DNA of 41,563 nt from NCBI GenBank assembly GCA_022566775.1, contig JADFIJ010000004.1, positions 1 to 41,563 on the forward strand. The letters run 5' to 3'. This document shows, one piece after another, positions 16,673 to 25,169 of this stretch. The notes below the pieces were generated by a model that saw nothing but the letters and a program-made list of their open reading frames with translations, was not told the DNA's origin and did no database searches. Position numbers and translations under genes: made by a program. The DNA comes from Pseudomonadota bacterium (GTDB lineage: Bacteria; Pseudomonadota; Gammaproteobacteria; Pseudomonadales; Pseudohongiellaceae). Within the stretch, counting starts at the first letter, position 1. The number at the start of each line of letters is the position of its first letter.

Positions 16673-18067
16673 ATGAAAGATGCTAATAAGATACTGTTGA
16701 CGGGGCTGCTGACTTTGCTTGCTTTTCCGGCGATCACATTCGGCCAGGCTGGCGAAATTACATTCCACAAAGACATCGAACCTATCTTGCAGCGTAGCTG
16801 CCAGAACTGTCACCGGATTGGCGGCGGCGGTCCGATGCCCCTGGTAACTTACGATGAAGTGGCGCCTTTCGCCGGCTTGATTGAATATAAGACCGGGATA
16901 CGGGATCGGGCCGGAGCCATGCCACCGTGGTATGTCGAGAAGAACATCGGCATACAGCGCTTTAAGAATGACACCTCCCTGAATGATGAAGAAATTGCTG
17001 CCATATCTACCTGGGCGAGAAGCGGAACACCGAAAGGAGACCCTGCGGATGCACCGGAGCCCCTGGTTTTCGACGACAGCATAAAATGGAAAGCCGGCAC
17101 CCCGGATCTGATCGTCAAACTGGGTGAGCTTACCAAGCTGGCTGGAACTGCCGACTGGTGGGGCGAGATTGAGCCGGTGTCCACCGGGATGACCGAAGAC
17201 CGCTATGTAAAATCGGTGGAGGTCATTGAGGTAAACGACATCGACATGACACAACTCTCTGGCACCGTCGGCGGTCGTTATATCTTCCACCATATGCTCT
17301 GGTTTACGGCACAAATGGACAGCGAAGGAAATGTTCAGCGTGGCTTCAATCCGCCATGGCCGGTACATGAAGTCGGGCGTAATGCGGATATTTTCGATGA
17401 TAAGACGGGGCGTCTTTTACGGGCAGGATCTGCCATTGTTTCTGACTCGATTCATTTGCACTCCAATGGCAGAGATACTACCGCCCACCTGGAGATTGGT
17501 TTTATCTTCCAGGACCGGGACTTCGAGCCCAAGTATAGAGATTCGATCTTTTTTACCGGCAATGGTGTCGATATAAGCGTGGTACCGAATCAAACAGATC
17601 AGGAACTACATGCCTATAGTATTCTCCCAGCCCATACCAAGATCGTCTCTTTCGAACCGCATTTGCATGCCCCTGGAACGCGTATGTGTCTGGAAGCGAT
17701 CTGGGGTCATCAGATCGAAACGCTGTCCTGTGTAGGCTACGACCATAACTGGGTGCGTACCTATCAATTTGAGGATTCTGCGGCACCACTTTTACCCGAG
17801 GGCACCATTCTTCATATCACTGGTTATATGAACAACACCGACACCAATATGAATATCCCGGACCCGCGCAACTGGCAGGGATCCGGTAACCGATCTACGC
17901 AGAACATGTTTCTCGATCTCGGTATTCGGGTTTCCATGAATGAGGAGCAATTCCTGGAAGCCATGGCGGAGAGGCGTGAGGTGCTCAATATGGGACCGAA
18001 TGACCATGTCATTGGCTGCCCTCTGTGCGGTGCAGCTTTGGTATCACCGATCGAAGCTGAAGATTAA
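16673..18067 (+). CDS. Cytochrome c fused to a Cu ascorbate-monooxygenase-like fold
   Basis: A 464-residue exported protein (signal 1-25, TFGQAG) started at the ATG at 16673. An N-terminal cytochrome domain has CQNCH (43-47) and a probable distal Met in MPPW (Met83). From about residue 140 the protein resembles type II copper monooxygenases (PHM/DBM fold): His-His at 206-207, HLH at 261-263, HLH at 330-332, and a Met at 338 or 386 as a possible Cu ligand. These residue assignments are inferred from spacing. The C-terminus has CPLC. The known chemistry of the fold is O2-dependent C-H hydroxylation; the fused heme may supply electrons. It opens a run of five exported proteins ending with a PQQ dehydrogenase. 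Confidence 0.82.
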   Translation: MKDANKILLTGLLTLLAFPAITFGQAGEITFHKDIEPILQRSCQNCHRIGGGGPMPLVTYDEVAPFAGLIEYKTGIRDRAGAMPPWYVEKNIGIQRFKNDTSLNDEEIAAISTWARSGTPKGDPADAPEPLVFDDSIKWKAGTPDLIVKLGELTKLAGTADWWGEIEPVSTGMTEDRYVKSVEVIEVNDIDMTQLSGTVGGRYIFHHMLWFTAQMDSEGNVQRGFNPPWPVHEVGRNADIFDDKTGRLLRAGSAIVSDSIHLHSNGRDTTAHLEIGFIFQDRDFEPKYRDSIFFTGNGVDISVVPNQTDQELHAYSILPAHTKIVSFEPHLHAPGTRMCLEAIWGHQIETLSCVGYDHNWVRTYQFEDSAAPLLPEGTILHITGYMNNTDTNMNIPDPRNWQGSGNRSTQNMFLDLGIRVSMNEEQFLEAMAERREVLNMGPNDHVIGCPLCGAALVSPIEAED

Positions 18068-18068
18068 A

Positions 18069-18093
18069 TGGGGACAGACCACGTTTTCCATTT
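18069..18093. repeat. Solo GGGGACAGACC-type arm
   Basis: TGGGGACAGACCACGTTTTC begins two bases after the preceding stop codon. It resembles REP-like sequence ends but has no complementary partner nearby. Related GGGGACAG/CTGTCCCC ends occur at 34942-34987 and 31691-31700. Confidence 0.45.
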
Positions 18094-18118
18094 ATACAAA
18101 TTGAGGATATTAGAGAAA

Positions 18119-19051
18119 ATGAAACTATTAGCCAATGAATTGAGCATGGGCTTGAAATTTCTACTGCTCGGCCTGTTGTTCCTGGTTACAACCCCTATGC
18201 TGCAGGCAGAAACATTTATGCAAAGCAGACCTGTCTGGCCTGCCTTCGAGGGTTGGCGTCCCAATACTGATGGAACCTTCAGTCTTATGTTCGGTTACAT
18301 GAACGAAAATTGGGAACAACAGCCCTTCGTAGATATTGGAGATAATAATTTTTTCTCACCGGGTGAACCGGACCAGGGGCAACCGACCAATTTTTTCCCG
18401 CGCCGCAATCGCTTCACTTTCGAAGTATCGGTACCCGCCGATTGGGGTGATAGGGAATTGGTGTGGACGCTGAATGTTAATGGTGTAGAAGCCAGGGCTT
18501 ATGGGACCCTGAAACCGGATTACCTGGTGGATAATATGGTAATTGCGTCTGAAACCGGTTCTTTGGGTATTGGGGTCAGTAGTCCTGAATCCAGAGCCAA
18601 TATCCCTCCGGTACTCACAATTCAGGGCGATGAAGTTCGCACGGCCGAGGTTGGTGAAGCGATTACCCTGGTGGTTCGGCTTGAGGATGATGGGCTGCCA
18701 AGGTCCAGAATCAGCTCTACCAGAAGTGAAAGCGATCTGCTGCGCGCTATGTTTCGCGCTCCTCAAAAACCTACGGTAAACAAAATCAATGCACTGCACA
18801 TGAGCTGGAATGTCTATCGTGGGGAAGGCGGAGTGACTTTCGATCCGCCACAAACCAAGGTCTGGGAAGACACTCGTGTGTCAGCCAACTCCCCCTGGGG
18901 TTCCTTGTGGTTGCCGCCAGAAATTCCGGACGACGGCATGGTTGAAGTAACTGCGACATTCCATGAACCCGGTAGCTATGTGCTATGGGTACGCGCCGAT
19001 GACGGTGGGCTCTATGCCGATGGCTACATTACGGTAAACGTAAGCGAGTAG
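18119..19051 (+). CDS. Secreted protein of unknown function, partner of the Cu-monooxygenase protein
   Basis: A 310-residue protein from the ATG at 18119 (GAGGAT upstream). The frame extends back to 18068 through a repeat arm, which is unlikely to be translated. The signal segment is LKFLLLGLLFLVTTP followed by MLQAET. Residues about 30-120 have the aromatic-rich block WPAFEGWRPNTDGTFSLMFG, NENWEQQ, DNNFFSPGEPDQGQPT and FPRRNRFTFEV. The C-terminus (about 150-310) looks like an Ig/cadherin-type beta-sandwich (RLEDDGLP..., PGSYVLWVRADDGGLYADG). I recognise no characterised family. It sits 51 bases after the cytochrome/Cu protein and is probably co-transcribed. Confidence 0.7.
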   Translation: MKLLANELSMGLKFLLLGLLFLVTTPMLQAETFMQSRPVWPAFEGWRPNTDGTFSLMFGYMNENWEQQPFVDIGDNNFFSPGEPDQGQPTNFFPRRNRFTFEVSVPADWGDRELVWTLNVNGVEARAYGTLKPDYLVDNMVIASETGSLGIGVSSPESRANIPPVLTIQGDEVRTAEVGEAITLVVRLEDDGLPRSRISSTRSESDLLRAMFRAPQKPTVNKINALHMSWNVYRGEGGVTFDPPQTKVWEDTRVSANSPWGSLWLPPEIPDDGMVEVTATFHEPGSYVLWVRADDGGLYADGYITVNVSE

Positions 19052-19055
19052 AAAT

Positions 19056-19074
19056 GAGGTCAGAGTCTGAGATG
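19056..19074. repeat. Possible solo end of the 22859/30461 element family
   Basis: GAGGTCAGAGTCTGAGATG resembles the terminal repeats of the MITE-like elements at 22859 (GAGTCAGAGCCTGAGATAT) and 30461 (GACTCTGAGATAT). No second end is nearby. It lies between two genes of the same operon. Confidence 0.35.
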
Positions 19075-19114
19075 TTTCGGCATCGACAAGCTGACCTGCC
19101 AAGATAATGAGCAA

Positions 19115-19606
19115 ATGAAAAAACTCATGAAGCGGGCTGGTTTAAGCCTGCTGCTGCTGTTGCTGGTCGCGCTGGTGTCACTGCGTACCTTCGGTTTTGA
19201 GCCGCAAGATCGGCGTCCCGGGCTGTGGCTGGTGGGGGATCTGGTGACGGAGCCGGTCTCGGACTGGACCTTTACCGATCAGTTTGGGGAAATATTTGTA
19301 CAGACCAATACCCGCTATGGCATTCCTCATTCCATCACTACTTACTGTGTGGCGTACAACGGCAATTTTTACCTGTTCTCCGCCTACTACACCGGTGGTG
19401 TCTTTCCCGACACCAGAGGCTGGAACCGGAACGTGATGCGGGATTCCCGGGTGCGACTGAAAATAGGCGGTCGACTCTATGACCGGACTCTAAGCCATGT
19501 CACCGATGAGGCCACGACCGTGCCCGTCATACAGCAGTTTGAGAGCAAGTACCCGGAATGGGAAAGCCCGGGTAACGAGAATGTGCATATTTTCCTGGTG
19601 CAATAA
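19115..19606 (+). CDS. Membrane-anchored split-barrel (PPOX/nitroreductase-like) protein
   Basis: A 163-residue protein. Residues 9-24 are a hydrophobic anchor or uncleaved signal (LSLLLLLLVALVSL). The rest resembles the FMN- or F420-binding split barrel: a beta strand with NGNFYLFSAYYTGG, then RGWNRNVMRDSRVRLKIGGR, like the 'N...dprV.l..gg...' strand of pyridoxamine-oxidase-related and deazaflavin-dependent nitroreductase families, and an IFLVQ end. The cofactor site cannot be verified by eye. Gap of 63 bases from the upstream gene; probably the same operon. Confidence 0.55.
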   Translation: MKKLMKRAGLSLLLLLLVALVSLRTFGFEPQDRRPGLWLVGDLVTEPVSDWTFTDQFGEIFVQTNTRYGIPHSITTYCVAYNGNFYLFSAYYTGGVFPDTRGWNRNVMRDSRVRLKIGGRLYDRTLSHVTDEATTVPVIQQFESKYPEWESPGNENVHIFLVQ

Positions 19607-19716
19607 GAGTTGGCGGCGGGAATTACGCTCCAGCGCCTGAACAAATAACCCTGTCCCTCATTGTCTGAATAAGCTACCTTTTAACAAGCTTGCCTAATTC
19701 TCACTCGGATCAACTT

Positions 19717-20736
19717 ATGAAAAAAACTAACTCGCTGATTTTTTCATGCCTCGCTCTGGTGCTTACCTGGTCTTTCTCTCTCATCAGTTTTGCCGCCGAT
19801 GACTATGTGGCGCCCCGCACCCAATGGGGGCAGCCGGATTTACAAGGGGTTTGGAATTTTTCTTCCAATATACCGATGCAGCGGCCGTCGCGGTTTGGCG
19901 ATCGTCAATTTCTCACCACCGAGGAGATAGCCGAGGCCAAGGCGCGTCGGGCCGAAGCCGATGCTAACTCAGATGGCGCCCTGCCGATCGAGGGTGTCGA
20001 TGGTTCCTACAATGATTTCTGGATCGAGAACGCCGGCATTGGCAGCAACGCGCGGACGTCACATATCATCTATCCTGCCGATGGCCGCCTGCCGGAGTTG
20101 GCGGAAGGTGCAATAAGACAGAGAGGCGTCTACGGCGGCGCCACCACCGGTGACTCGCGCCCGGTGCGTCTTGCAGCCGGCGGTATTGGCACCGACGGCC
20201 CGGAAGACCGGGGTCTTTCCGAGCGCTGCCTGGTTGGCTTCAATGCCGGTCCACCGTTTTTTCCGAGTCTATACAATAACAATGTGCAGATTTTTCAGAG
20301 CAAAGATCATGCGGTGCTCCTCACCGAAATGATCCATGATGCCCGCATCGTTCAGATATTCGAAACCGAGGCCGACCAGGCGGCACTGGACGCTAATGTG
20401 AGGCTGTGGTCAGGTGATTCCCGTGGCCACTGGGATGGTGACACCCTGGTAGTCGTAACCCGTAATTTCAATGACCTCACCGCGAGCTTCGGTACCGCCG
20501 GCACCTCCGAAGACAAAGTGCTCACGGAGCGATTTACCCGCGTAGGTCCCTATACCGTCGACTATGAATTCACCGTCGATGATCCCTCGACCTTCACCGA
20601 TAAGTTCACCGCCATCGTCTCCATGACCAAGGTGGCGGGTCAGCTTTACGAGTATGCCTGCCATGAGGGCAACTATGGCATGGTGAACATCCTGCGCGGT
20701 GCCCGGTTTCAGGAAACGCTTGCCGACTCGCAATAA
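19717..20736 (+). CDS. Secreted CHEGNYGM-family protein (uncharacterised), copy 2
   Basis: A 339-residue protein from the ATG at 19717. Upstream only a TTG at 19690 is in frame, and the signal peptide begins at the ATG (ends SFAADD). It shares with the 4984-5988 protein the blocks QPDLQGVWNF, RTSHIIYPADGRLP, SERCLVGF, WSGDSRGHWDGDTLVVVTRNF, ERFTRVG and YEYACHEGNYGMVNIL (Cys315). It differs by an insertion of about 25 residues before the ERC block. Exported, function unknown. It precedes a PQQ dehydrogenase by 112 bases; the same gene order occurs on the other strand at 5988-3025. Confidence 0.8.
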   Translation: MKKTNSLIFSCLALVLTWSFSLISFAADDYVAPRTQWGQPDLQGVWNFSSNIPMQRPSRFGDRQFLTTEEIAEAKARRAEADANSDGALPIEGVDGSYNDFWIENAGIGSNARTSHIIYPADGRLPELAEGAIRQRGVYGGATTGDSRPVRLAAGGIGTDGPEDRGLSERCLVGFNAGPPFFPSLYNNNVQIFQSKDHAVLLTEMIHDARIVQIFETEADQAALDANVRLWSGDSRGHWDGDTLVVVTRNFNDLTASFGTAGTSEDKVLTERFTRVGPYTVDYEFTVDDPSTFTDKFTAIVSMTKVAGQLYEYACHEGNYGMVNILRGARFQETLADSQ

Positions 20737-20759
20737 GACTCGCTCGCAATTGCTTATAG

Positions 20760-20803
20760 GGTAAACAGACAATGACTTAGAAATAGATCATTGGCTGTTT
20801 ACC
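20760..20803. other. Strong hairpin between copy-2 CHEGNYGM and PQQ genes
   Basis: GGTAAACAGACAATGA and TCATTGGCTGTTTACC pair at 15 of 16 positions around a 12-base loop. No T-tract follows on either strand, so it is not a standard intrinsic terminator. It could stabilise or process an operon transcript. Confidence 0.7.
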
Positions 20804-20848
20804 TTCACCTCGAGTTGCTCCTCGGGCCATAAATTGAGCGGCACCCAT

Positions 20849-22795
20849 ATGAAATTAGATTTCTCCTCAATGGCAGGCAGGCTGTGCTCAATTTCGCTTA
20901 ATGCGCTGGTGTCGCTTGCCTGCATCTATCATGTCACTGCCATCGCACAGTTGGGCGCCACCGATGGTGAGTGGCATAGTTACGGCGGAGACACCGGCAA
21001 CACCAAGTATTCGCCTCTATCCCAGATCAACGCCGATAACGTACAACGCCTGCAGGTAGCCTGGACCTGGACTTCGGTCGACGAAGACATCAGGGCGAAG
21101 AACGAGATAATCCGGCAACGGGGTTCGTTTCGAAGTTATGCCTATGAGGTGACTCCATTGATGGTAAATGGCGTGTTGTACACCACCACTTCTCTCGGCC
21201 AGATCGCGGCCATCGATCCGGCCTCCGGCGAAACCCTGTGGAGCTTTGACCCGGTGTTGTACGTGGACGGCAGACCGGCGGTTCACGGTTTCATGACCCG
21301 GGGTTTGGCCTACTGGAGCGACGGCGAAGAAGAACGCTTGTTTTACGCCTCAGGCCGAACCTTCCTGCTCTCTATCGATCCGAAGACCGGCCGGCCGGAT
21401 CCGGAATTTGGCAACGCCGGCAGGGTTGATCTGAAAAAAGGACTCGGCCGCACCATCGATCCCAGCCTCTATGCGGTGAGTTCACCGCCGATAGTGGTTG
21501 GCGACGTGGTAGTGGTAGGTTCCGCCATGACCGAGGGCACCGACTTCCGGGAAGCACCACCGGGGCATGTGCGCGGGTATAATGTGCGCACCGGCGCCAT
21601 GCAGTGGATATTCCACACCATCCCCCAACCTGGCGAGTACGGCGCCGACACCTGGCCAGATGACGCCTGGAGAGTTACCGGCGGCGCCAATGTCTGGACC
21701 CTGATGAGCGCCGACGAGGAACTCGGTTATGTTTACCTGCCTGTGGGTACGCCAGTCCCGGACTATTACGGCGGCCATCGCCTGGGTGACAACCTGTTTG
21801 CCAATTCACTGGTGGCTCTCGATGCCCGCACCGGGGAACGGATCTGGCATTTTCAATTTGTGCACCATTCGGTATGGGATTACGATCCGCCCGCCGCCCC
21901 CAATCTCATCGACATCGTTGTCGATGGCCGTCCGATCAAGGCCGTCGCCCAAATCACCAAGCAGGGCTTTACCTTCGTCTTCGATCGCGCCACCGGTGAG
22001 CCCGTCTGGCCCATTGAAGAGCGCCCGGTGCCACAGTCAATCGTGATCGGTGAGCAGACCGCGCCCACCCAACCCTATCCCACCAAGCCACCGCTATTTC
22101 TGACTAACGGGGCGACCGAAGATGATGTTATCGATTTTACGCCGGAGTTACGGGCCCAGGGTCTGGAAATCTTTCGTCAGTATCAGGCCGGACCGCTGTA
22201 TACGCCGCCGACACCGGGTGACAATATTATTCGACCCGGCTGGAGTGGTGGCGCCAACTGGTGGGGTGCCGCCTTCGATCCGGACAGCGGGCATCTGTTC
22301 GTACCGAGCTGGGCGCATTTTTCCCTGGTGCATATCAATCCGCCGCAAGATCCGGCATCGGACCTGATGATTCGACCGCGGGTGCGCAATCTCAGTGGCC
22401 CTGCTGGCCTGCCCCTGTTCAAGCCACCGTACTCGCAACTCGTCGCCTTCGACATGAATGCGGGTGAGAAGCTTTGGGGCGTACCGGTAGGCGAGGGGCC
22501 ACGAGATCACGAGGCCCTGCAGGGACTGGAACTGCCTCCACTGGGCAACTTCGAAAAACTCGGCGGTCCGCTGCTCACCAAGACCCTGTTGTTTATCGGC
22601 CAGGGTTTCGAGACCAACCGACTCGGCGTGTATGACAAGCAAACCGGCGAGGAACTGTGGTGGATGCAGTTGCCGGCTCGATTTCACGCTGCGCCCATCA
22701 CCTATATGGTCGGTGGCAAGCAGTATATCGTGCTGGCGCTGGGGGGCGGCGTGAGCGGGGCCGCGGAGCGCCTGATGGCGCTGACACTACCCTGA
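20849..22795 (+). CDS. PQQ-dependent glucose-dehydrogenase-like quinoprotein
   Basis: A 648-residue protein from the ATG at 20849 (an in-frame TTG at 20834 is less likely). The N-terminal signal is CSISLNALVSLACIYH to AIAQ. The PQQ propeller begins at GEWHSYGGDTGNTKYSPL, diagnostic for membrane glucose-dehydrogenase-like quinoproteins. Later segments are DRATGEPVWPIEERPVPQS and GDNLFANSLVALDARTGERI, with a catalytic-region HHSVWDYD (His339-His340). The N-terminal five-helix membrane domain of Gcd is absent, and there is no heme motif, so it is a soluble periplasmic or signal-anchored enzyme. It oxidises an alcohol or sugar, substrate unknown. It ends the five-gene run that starts at 16673. 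Confidence 0.88.
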   Translation: MKLDFSSMAGRLCSISLNALVSLACIYHVTAIAQLGATDGEWHSYGGDTGNTKYSPLSQINADNVQRLQVAWTWTSVDEDIRAKNEIIRQRGSFRSYAYEVTPLMVNGVLYTTTSLGQIAAIDPASGETLWSFDPVLYVDGRPAVHGFMTRGLAYWSDGEEERLFYASGRTFLLSIDPKTGRPDPEFGNAGRVDLKKGLGRTIDPSLYAVSSPPIVVGDVVVVGSAMTEGTDFREAPPGHVRGYNVRTGAMQWIFHTIPQPGEYGADTWPDDAWRVTGGANVWTLMSADEELGYVYLPVGTPVPDYYGGHRLGDNLFANSLVALDARTGERIWHFQFVHHSVWDYDPPAAPNLIDIVVDGRPIKAVAQITKQGFTFVFDRATGEPVWPIEERPVPQSIVIGEQTAPTQPYPTKPPLFLTNGATEDDVIDFTPELRAQGLEIFRQYQAGPLYTPPTPGDNIIRPGWSGGANWWGAAFDPDSGHLFVPSWAHFSLVHINPPQDPASDLMIRPRVRNLSGPAGLPLFKPPYSQLVAFDMNAGEKLWGVPVGEGPRDHEALQGLELPPLGNFEKLGGPLLTKTLLFIGQGFETNRLGVYDKQTGEELWWMQLPARFHAAPITYMVGGKQYIVLALGGGVSGAAERLMALTLP

Positions 22796-22858
22796 TGCTT
22801 GCTGCCGCCGGTGGCGGCGCAACGCACCATCACCGAAAGCCGTAGGACAACGCCGTTC

Positions 22859-23213
22859 GAGTCAGAGCCTGAGATATCCCCACAAAATACTTAGAGGATT
22901 TAACGGATTAAACTGAATGTTGTCTGGTTTCTTTAATTTTATTGCAGAAATAGCGGGATTATCAGCTGAAATTAACACTGAAATTGACAGGGGATTGGGA
23001 AGGGGCATTGTTTTGTAGTGACTAGCGCCCAGGGATGGAGCGCGGGCAGGTTTTTGCTCCTGCAAAACCTGCATTCCCTACTTCCATGTGGGTCAGCGGG
23101 CCAGGGATGGCCCACCGGAACGGAAAAATAATGCCCCTTCCCAATCCCCGCTACACACATCAATTACCTACAGCAAAAGCTAAATTTTGTGGGAATATCC
23201 TAGGCTCTGACTC
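22859..23213. mobile_element. MITE-like element, family 1 copy A
   Basis: Terminal inverted repeats 22859-22888 and 23184-23213 match at 27 of 30 positions. A perfect inner 20-base inverted repeat (GGGGATTGGGAAGGGGCATT, 22990-23009 with 23130-23149) encloses smaller hairpins, one at 23046-23072 and one at GGGCCAGGGATGGCCC. There is no coding capacity. A 36-base block (23011-23046) is identical, in inverted orientation, to 30574-30609 in copy B. The element fills the gap before kynU, its right end lying 23 bases from the start codon. Confidence 0.85.
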
Positions 23214-23236
23214 ATCCGTACAGGAAGCATTCAAGT

Positions 23237-24472
23237 TTGAATTTTCAGCAAATCAAAGATAAGGACAGCAGCGACAGGCTCGCCCACAAGCGCGACGAAT
23301 TTCACCTGCCCAGTGGGCGCATCTATCTCAATGGCAATTCCCTGGGGCCGTTGCCTCGAAGCGCAAAACTACGCGCCCGGGAAATCGTCGAGCGGCAGTG
23401 GGGCGAGGATCTCGTCGCCAGCTGGAATACCCACGGCTGGATCGATCTGCCGTTTACTGCCGGCGAGAAAATTGCTGCCTTGATTGGCGCCGGTCCGGAG
23501 CAGGTGCTGTGTTGTGATTCCATCTCTATCAATCTGTTCAAGCTGCTGGCAGTTTGTCTGCAATTGCAAACGGGTCGCCGCGTGGTGCTTTCCCAGGAGG
23601 ATAACTTCCCCACTGACCTCTATGCCGCCCACGGCTTGCAGCAACTGCTTGGAGAAAATCGCTGTGAATTGAAAGCCGTTGGCGCAGATCAATTGCAGCA
23701 GTGTCTCACGGAAGAGGTGGCGGTGCTGTTCCTCACCCATGTGAATTTCCGCAGCGGCAAGCTGCACGATATGCAGGGATTAACGCGACAAGCCCATGAG
23801 CAGGGGATACTGGTGGTGTGGGACCTGGCCCACAGCGCCGGTGTGTTGCCACTCGAGTTGGACGCCTGGGGCGTGGACTTCGCCGTTGGCTGCGGTTACA
23901 AGTTTCTCAATGGCGGGCCCGGTGCCCCGGCCTTTATCTATGCCAACCGCAAACACCACGATAATTTTGAACAACCCTTGCGGGGATGGATGGGACATGC
24001 CTCGCCATTCGATTTCGACCCGGGCTGGGAGCCTGCGGGCGGTATTGCCCAGTTTCTCACCGGTACGCCAAGCATATTATCCTTGGCCACACTGGATGCC
24101 GCGCTGGACGTATTCGATGACATCGCACTCGGCGATGTCCGACAAAAATCCACCGAACTCAGCAGTTTGTTCTTGGCATTAGTCGAGAGTCGTGCCGAGT
24201 TGCAAGACCTGGTGCTGGAATCACCCAGGGATGCTGCCCAGCGTGGCAGCCAGCTGGCCTTTTCACATCCCCAGTCCTACGCCATCTGTCGCGCCCTGAA
24301 TGCCGAAGGCGTCATCGCCGACTTTCGCAGCCCTGACTTGTTGCGTGTTGGCTTCTCACCGTTGATTCTTACTTATGAGGATATCTGGCGCAGTGTGGAA
24401 ATTTTAGCAAAGGTGGTGGGGGAAGAAAGCTATAAGGCGGGTGAATTCAATCGGCGTCTAAAAGTAACCTGA
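23237..24472 (+). CDS. kynU: Kynureninase
   Basis: A 411-residue PLP enzyme that cleaves kynurenine (or 3-hydroxykynurenine) to anthranilate (or 3-hydroxyanthranilate) and alanine, in the cytoplasm. Signatures: IYLNGNSLGPLP (29-40), FPTD (124-127), WDLAHSAG (195-202, Asp196 to the PLP pyridine nitrogen) and CGYKFLNGGPGA with the Schiff-base Lys222. The length is that of the family. The start is a TTG at 23237 preceded by AGGAAG; the 28 residues before IYLNGNSLG match the normal N-terminus, and no ATG fits. A MITE-like element abuts the upstream side. No other kyn genes are in the window. The alanine it releases could be used by Ald (37648-38787), but they are far apart. Confidence 0.93.
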   Translation: MNFQQIKDKDSSDRLAHKRDEFHLPSGRIYLNGNSLGPLPRSAKLRAREIVERQWGEDLVASWNTHGWIDLPFTAGEKIAALIGAGPEQVLCCDSISINLFKLLAVCLQLQTGRRVVLSQEDNFPTDLYAAHGLQQLLGENRCELKAVGADQLQQCLTEEVAVLFLTHVNFRSGKLHDMQGLTRQAHEQGILVVWDLAHSAGVLPLELDAWGVDFAVGCGYKFLNGGPGAPAFIYANRKHHDNFEQPLRGWMGHASPFDFDPGWEPAGGIAQFLTGTPSILSLATLDAALDVFDDIALGDVRQKSTELSSLFLALVESRAELQDLVLESPRDAAQRGSQLAFSHPQSYAICRALNAEGVIADFRSPDLLRVGFSPLILTYEDIWRSVEILAKVVGEESYKAGEFNRRLKVT

Positions 24473-24677
24473 AGCAAATTTTTGAAATAGCATTCTATGC
24501 AATGCCAGCCTGGAATCAGGTCATCATATTGATAAGCGGTCCGTATTACCTTTTCAATGCTTCGCTGTGCGTCGGCAATTTTATTGATTGGCGAGACAGG
24601 GATTTTCGATGACTATTGGCTTGATTGAGATCAGAGTCTACAATATTGCCACTGTTACCAATTATCAGGGTATTACC

Positions 24678-25169
24678 ATGAACAAACTAATCCTGGGATT
24701 CGCGTCGCTGACATTGTCAGTAGTCTTCAGCCTGGCTAACGCCGCAGACGGGCCATTGCTGAGCTTGCCACTGCCCGAACTGGCGGCCAATCAAGAGATG
24801 AGGGTGGTGGAGGTCAACCTAGCTCCCGGGCAGGAGTCCTCACCACATCGCCACAATGCCTACGTCTTCGTTTACGTGCTCGAGGGTACGGTAAACATGC
24901 AAGTCGCGGGGGGCGAACTGGTGACTTTGTCAGCCGGGGAAATGTTCTACGAGAATCCTGATGACATTCACACCGTTTCCCAGAACGCCAGCGCTACCGA
25001 AACGGCAAAATTTCTGGTGCATATGATCAGAACCATTGGAACGCCAGTTAGCATCGCTGAGGACCCTAGCAGGCTGTTGAATTTCTCCCTTATAAACACT
25101 GGGTTAGATATAATACAAAAAAACCGTGTGGACACCCACAAATTGGACTCAACAAAAACAAGGACTTAG
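24678..25169 (+). CDS. Secreted cupin-domain protein with repeat-derived tail
   Basis: A 163-residue protein from the ATG at 24678 (CAGGG upstream; the frame opens earlier at 24588). The signal peptide ends ANAADG (about 23). The cupin core has SSPHRHNAY (His57, His59) and DDIHTV (His98), likely metal ligands. The last 15-20 residues (from about QKNRVDTHK) are translated from one arm of the inverted repeat at 25127-25201, so the original stop was probably lost. Small exported cupins of this type have no agreed function. The 205 bases upstream back to kynU show nothing recognisable. Confidence 0.75.
   Translation: MNKLILGFASLTLSVVFSLANAADGPLLSLPLPELAANQEMRVVEVNLAPGQESSPHRHNAYVFVYVLEGTVNMQVAGGELVTLSAGEMFYENPDDIHTVSQNASATETAKFLVHMIRTIGTPVSIAEDPSRLLNFSLINTGLDIIQKNRVDTHKLDSTKTRT

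Noticed and set aside
20760-20803. Intrinsic terminator
   Set aside because: No T-tract on either strand, and the downstream gene is probably co-transcribed.
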